Below are positions 10,883 through 12,049 of a stretch of 12,049 bases of DNA, piece after piece (the stretch's first letter is position 1; each line of letters starts with the position of its first letter). The position numbers were made by a program, and so were the translations under genes. The notes under the pieces are model-generated. The model searched no databases. It was given only the letters and a program-made list of their open reading frames with translations, and had not been told where the DNA came from. The DNA lies in contig JALSSQ010000168.1 in the NCBI GenBank assembly GCA_026984165.1, positions 1 to 12,049 of the forward strand, read 5' to 3'. The stretch is from Sulfurovum sp. (GTDB lineage Bacteria > Campylobacterota > Campylobacteria > Campylobacterales > Sulfurovaceae).

Positions 10883-12049
10883 ATGACAAAACCATTTAAA
10901 GACAAATTTTCAACCTCCAATGATGAGCTCACTAGAGAGCCTTTTCCTGCCTCTACTAAAGTCTATTTAGAGGGTGATATACATAAAGATATTAGGGTAC
11001 CAATGCGAGAAATTTTGCTTGGTGATGAGACAAAACTGCGTGTCTATGATACTTCAGGTGTATATACTGACCCAGATGTGGAGATAAACGTTGAAGAAGG
11101 CATTACCCCTATTCGTAAAGAGTGGATAAAGGCACGTGGTGATGTAGAAGAGTATGAGGGGCGTATTATGGCACCTGTGGACAACGGCTACTCTACAGAT
11201 GAACAACTAGACTTTGTCACAGCTGGAGCCAAAGGGCTTGTGCGTACGCCACTCAGAGCAAAAAAGGGAAAAAATGTTTCTCAACTTTGGTATGCAAGAC
11301 AAGGCATTATCACTCCTGAGATGGAGTTTATCGCCCTGCGTGAGAACCAAAATGCAGCGATGTCTGAAGAGTACCTTCAAGACAAAGAGAGAGAAGCACG
11401 ACTCAAAGGTGAGAGCTTTGGTGCGAACTTGCCAGAGAAAATTACGGCTGAGTTTGTACGCCAAGAGGTAGCAGCAGGGCGTGCGGTGATTCCATGTAAC
11501 ATCAACCATCCAGAAGTAGAGCCTATGATTATCGGGCGTAACTTTTTGGTCAAAGTCAATGCAAACATCGGTAACTCAGCCACCACTTCTAGCATCGCAG
11601 AAGAGGTAGAAAAAATGGTCTGGGCAACACGTTGGGGTGCAGACACGGTGATGGATTTGAGTACAGGCAAAAACATCCACACCACACGTGACTGGATACT
11701 TCGTAACTCACCAGTGCCTATCGGGACTGTACCTATTTATCAGGCGTTAGAAAAAGTAAATGGTATTGCTGAAGACCTTACATGGGAAGTATTCCGTGAT
11801 ACACTTATTGAACAGGCAGAGCAAGGGGTAGATTACTTTACCATTCATGCTGGTTTGTTACTGCACCATGTGCCGATGACTACTAAGCGTGTGACAGGGA
11901 TTGTCTCACGCGGTGGGGCTATTATGGCGAAGTGGATGATACACCACCATGAAGAGAACTTTCTCAATACACATTTTGAAGAAATCTGTGAAATCATGAA
12001 AACCTATGATGTAACCTTCTCACTAGGAGACGGCTTACGTCCAGGAAGT
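10883..12049 (+). CDS. thiC: Phosphomethylpyrimidine synthase ThiC (3' end outside window)
   Basis: The first 389 codons of ThiC, open to the window edge. ThiC is a radical SAM enzyme that rearranges aminoimidazole ribotide (AIR) into the pyrimidine (HMP phosphate) of thiamine. The N-terminal ThiC-associated domain is present (VYLEGDIHKDIRVPMREILL, about 27-46, and VYDTSGVYTDP). It is followed by core blocks RTPLR, IIGRNFLVKVNANIGNSA, WGADTVMDLSTGKNIH and RNSPVPIGTVPIYQALEKV. Near the edge are TIHAGLLLHHVPMT (about 319-332), IVSRGGAIMAKW (about 339-350) and SLGDGLRPGS (380-389). The C-terminal CxxCxxxxC motif that holds the 4Fe-4S cluster would lie beyond the window. The start has a weak AAGAGA site six bases upstream. 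Expression is expected to be controlled by the TPP riboswitch at 10511-10657. Confidence 0.97.
   Translation, partial: MTKPFKDKFSTSNDELTREPFPASTKVYLEGDIHKDIRVPMREILLGDETKLRVYDTSGVYTDPDVEINVEEGITPIRKEWIKARGDVEEYEGRIMAPVDNGYSTDEQLDFVTAGAKGLVRTPLRAKKGKNVSQLWYARQGIITPEMEFIALRENQNAAMSEEYLQDKEREARLKGESFGANLPEKITAEFVRQEVAAGRAVIPCNINHPEVEPMIIGRNFLVKVNANIGNSATTSSIAEEVEKMVWATRWGADTVMDLSTGKNIHTTRDWILRNSPVPIGTVPIYQALEKVNGIAEDLTWEVFRDTLIEQAEQGVDYFTIHAGLLLHHVPMTTKRVTGIVSRGGAIMAKWMIHHHEENFLNTHFEEICEIMKTYDVTFSLGDGLRPGS

Noticed and set aside
10690..10932. Minus-strand 80-residue frame opposite the thiC leader and start
   Set aside because: It starts inside thiC, covers the structured leader antisense, and has no supporting signals or known family.

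Overview
The window looks like chromosomal DNA of a Campylobacterota bacterium, most likely a free-living Sulfurovum- or Sulfurimonas-type organism. The main evidence is a minus-strand run in the order ispDF, an HP1021/Cj1608-like orphan response regulator, a Sat-like protein and pgpA. As I recall it, this matches the Cj1607-Cj1610 neighbourhood of Campylobacter jejuni. The fused IspDF enzyme, TATAAT-type -10 boxes without clear -35 boxes, and moderately low GC also fit. The genus is an inference; no rRNA or other marker is present.

Layout. (1) 1-1694, plus strand: an accessory island of two tandem nucleotidyltransferase/HEPN (MNT/HEPN, type VII-like) toxin-antitoxin modules. The first is intact and bracketed by 48-bp direct repeats. 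The second has an intact antitoxin whose -10 box lies almost on its start codon, and a toxin gene broken by a frameshift. (2) 1699-5412, minus strand: a tight housekeeping operon of ispDF (isoprenoid precursors), an atypical response regulator, a Sat-like protein with altered catalytic motifs, and pgpA (phosphatidylglycerol synthesis). (3) 5598-6785, plus strand: an Mrp/ApbC iron-sulfur carrier ATPase with a Cys-rich tail. (4) 6786-7054: non-coding DNA with two diverged copies of an intergenic repeat. (5) 7055-7720: a divergent pair, a DUF3144 gene and a small acidic protein gene, fired from interlocked promoters. (6) 7750-10017, minus strand: metE, with a REP-type inverted doublet just upstream. 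(7) 10185-10394, minus strand: a possible small orphan gene with a strong ribosome binding site. (8) 10511-12049, plus strand: a TPP riboswitch with a long P3 arm, a structured leader of about 225 nt, and thiC, which runs off the window.

How the parts work together: the right half is cofactor and methyl-group metabolism. MetE makes methionine, and hence SAM, without B12. ThiC is a SAM-dependent radical enzyme making the thiamine pyrimidine and is controlled by its product TPP. Mrp belongs to iron-sulfur assembly, which ThiC needs. The island on the left is a defence or stress-type accessory region with signs of turnover: flanking repeats, a broken toxin and an orphaned antitoxin.

The most notable points are the Sat-like protein that keeps a zinc site but has lost much of the sulfurylase active site; the response regulator with Ser at the phospho-acceptor position and a middle region resembling an eroded sigma-54 AAA+ domain; the repeat-bracketed toxin-antitoxin cassette; and a pyrimidine tract in the thiC leader complementary to both the riboswitch P1 strand and the ribosome binding site. 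I found no CRISPR array, tRNA, rRNA, transposase or phage gene.
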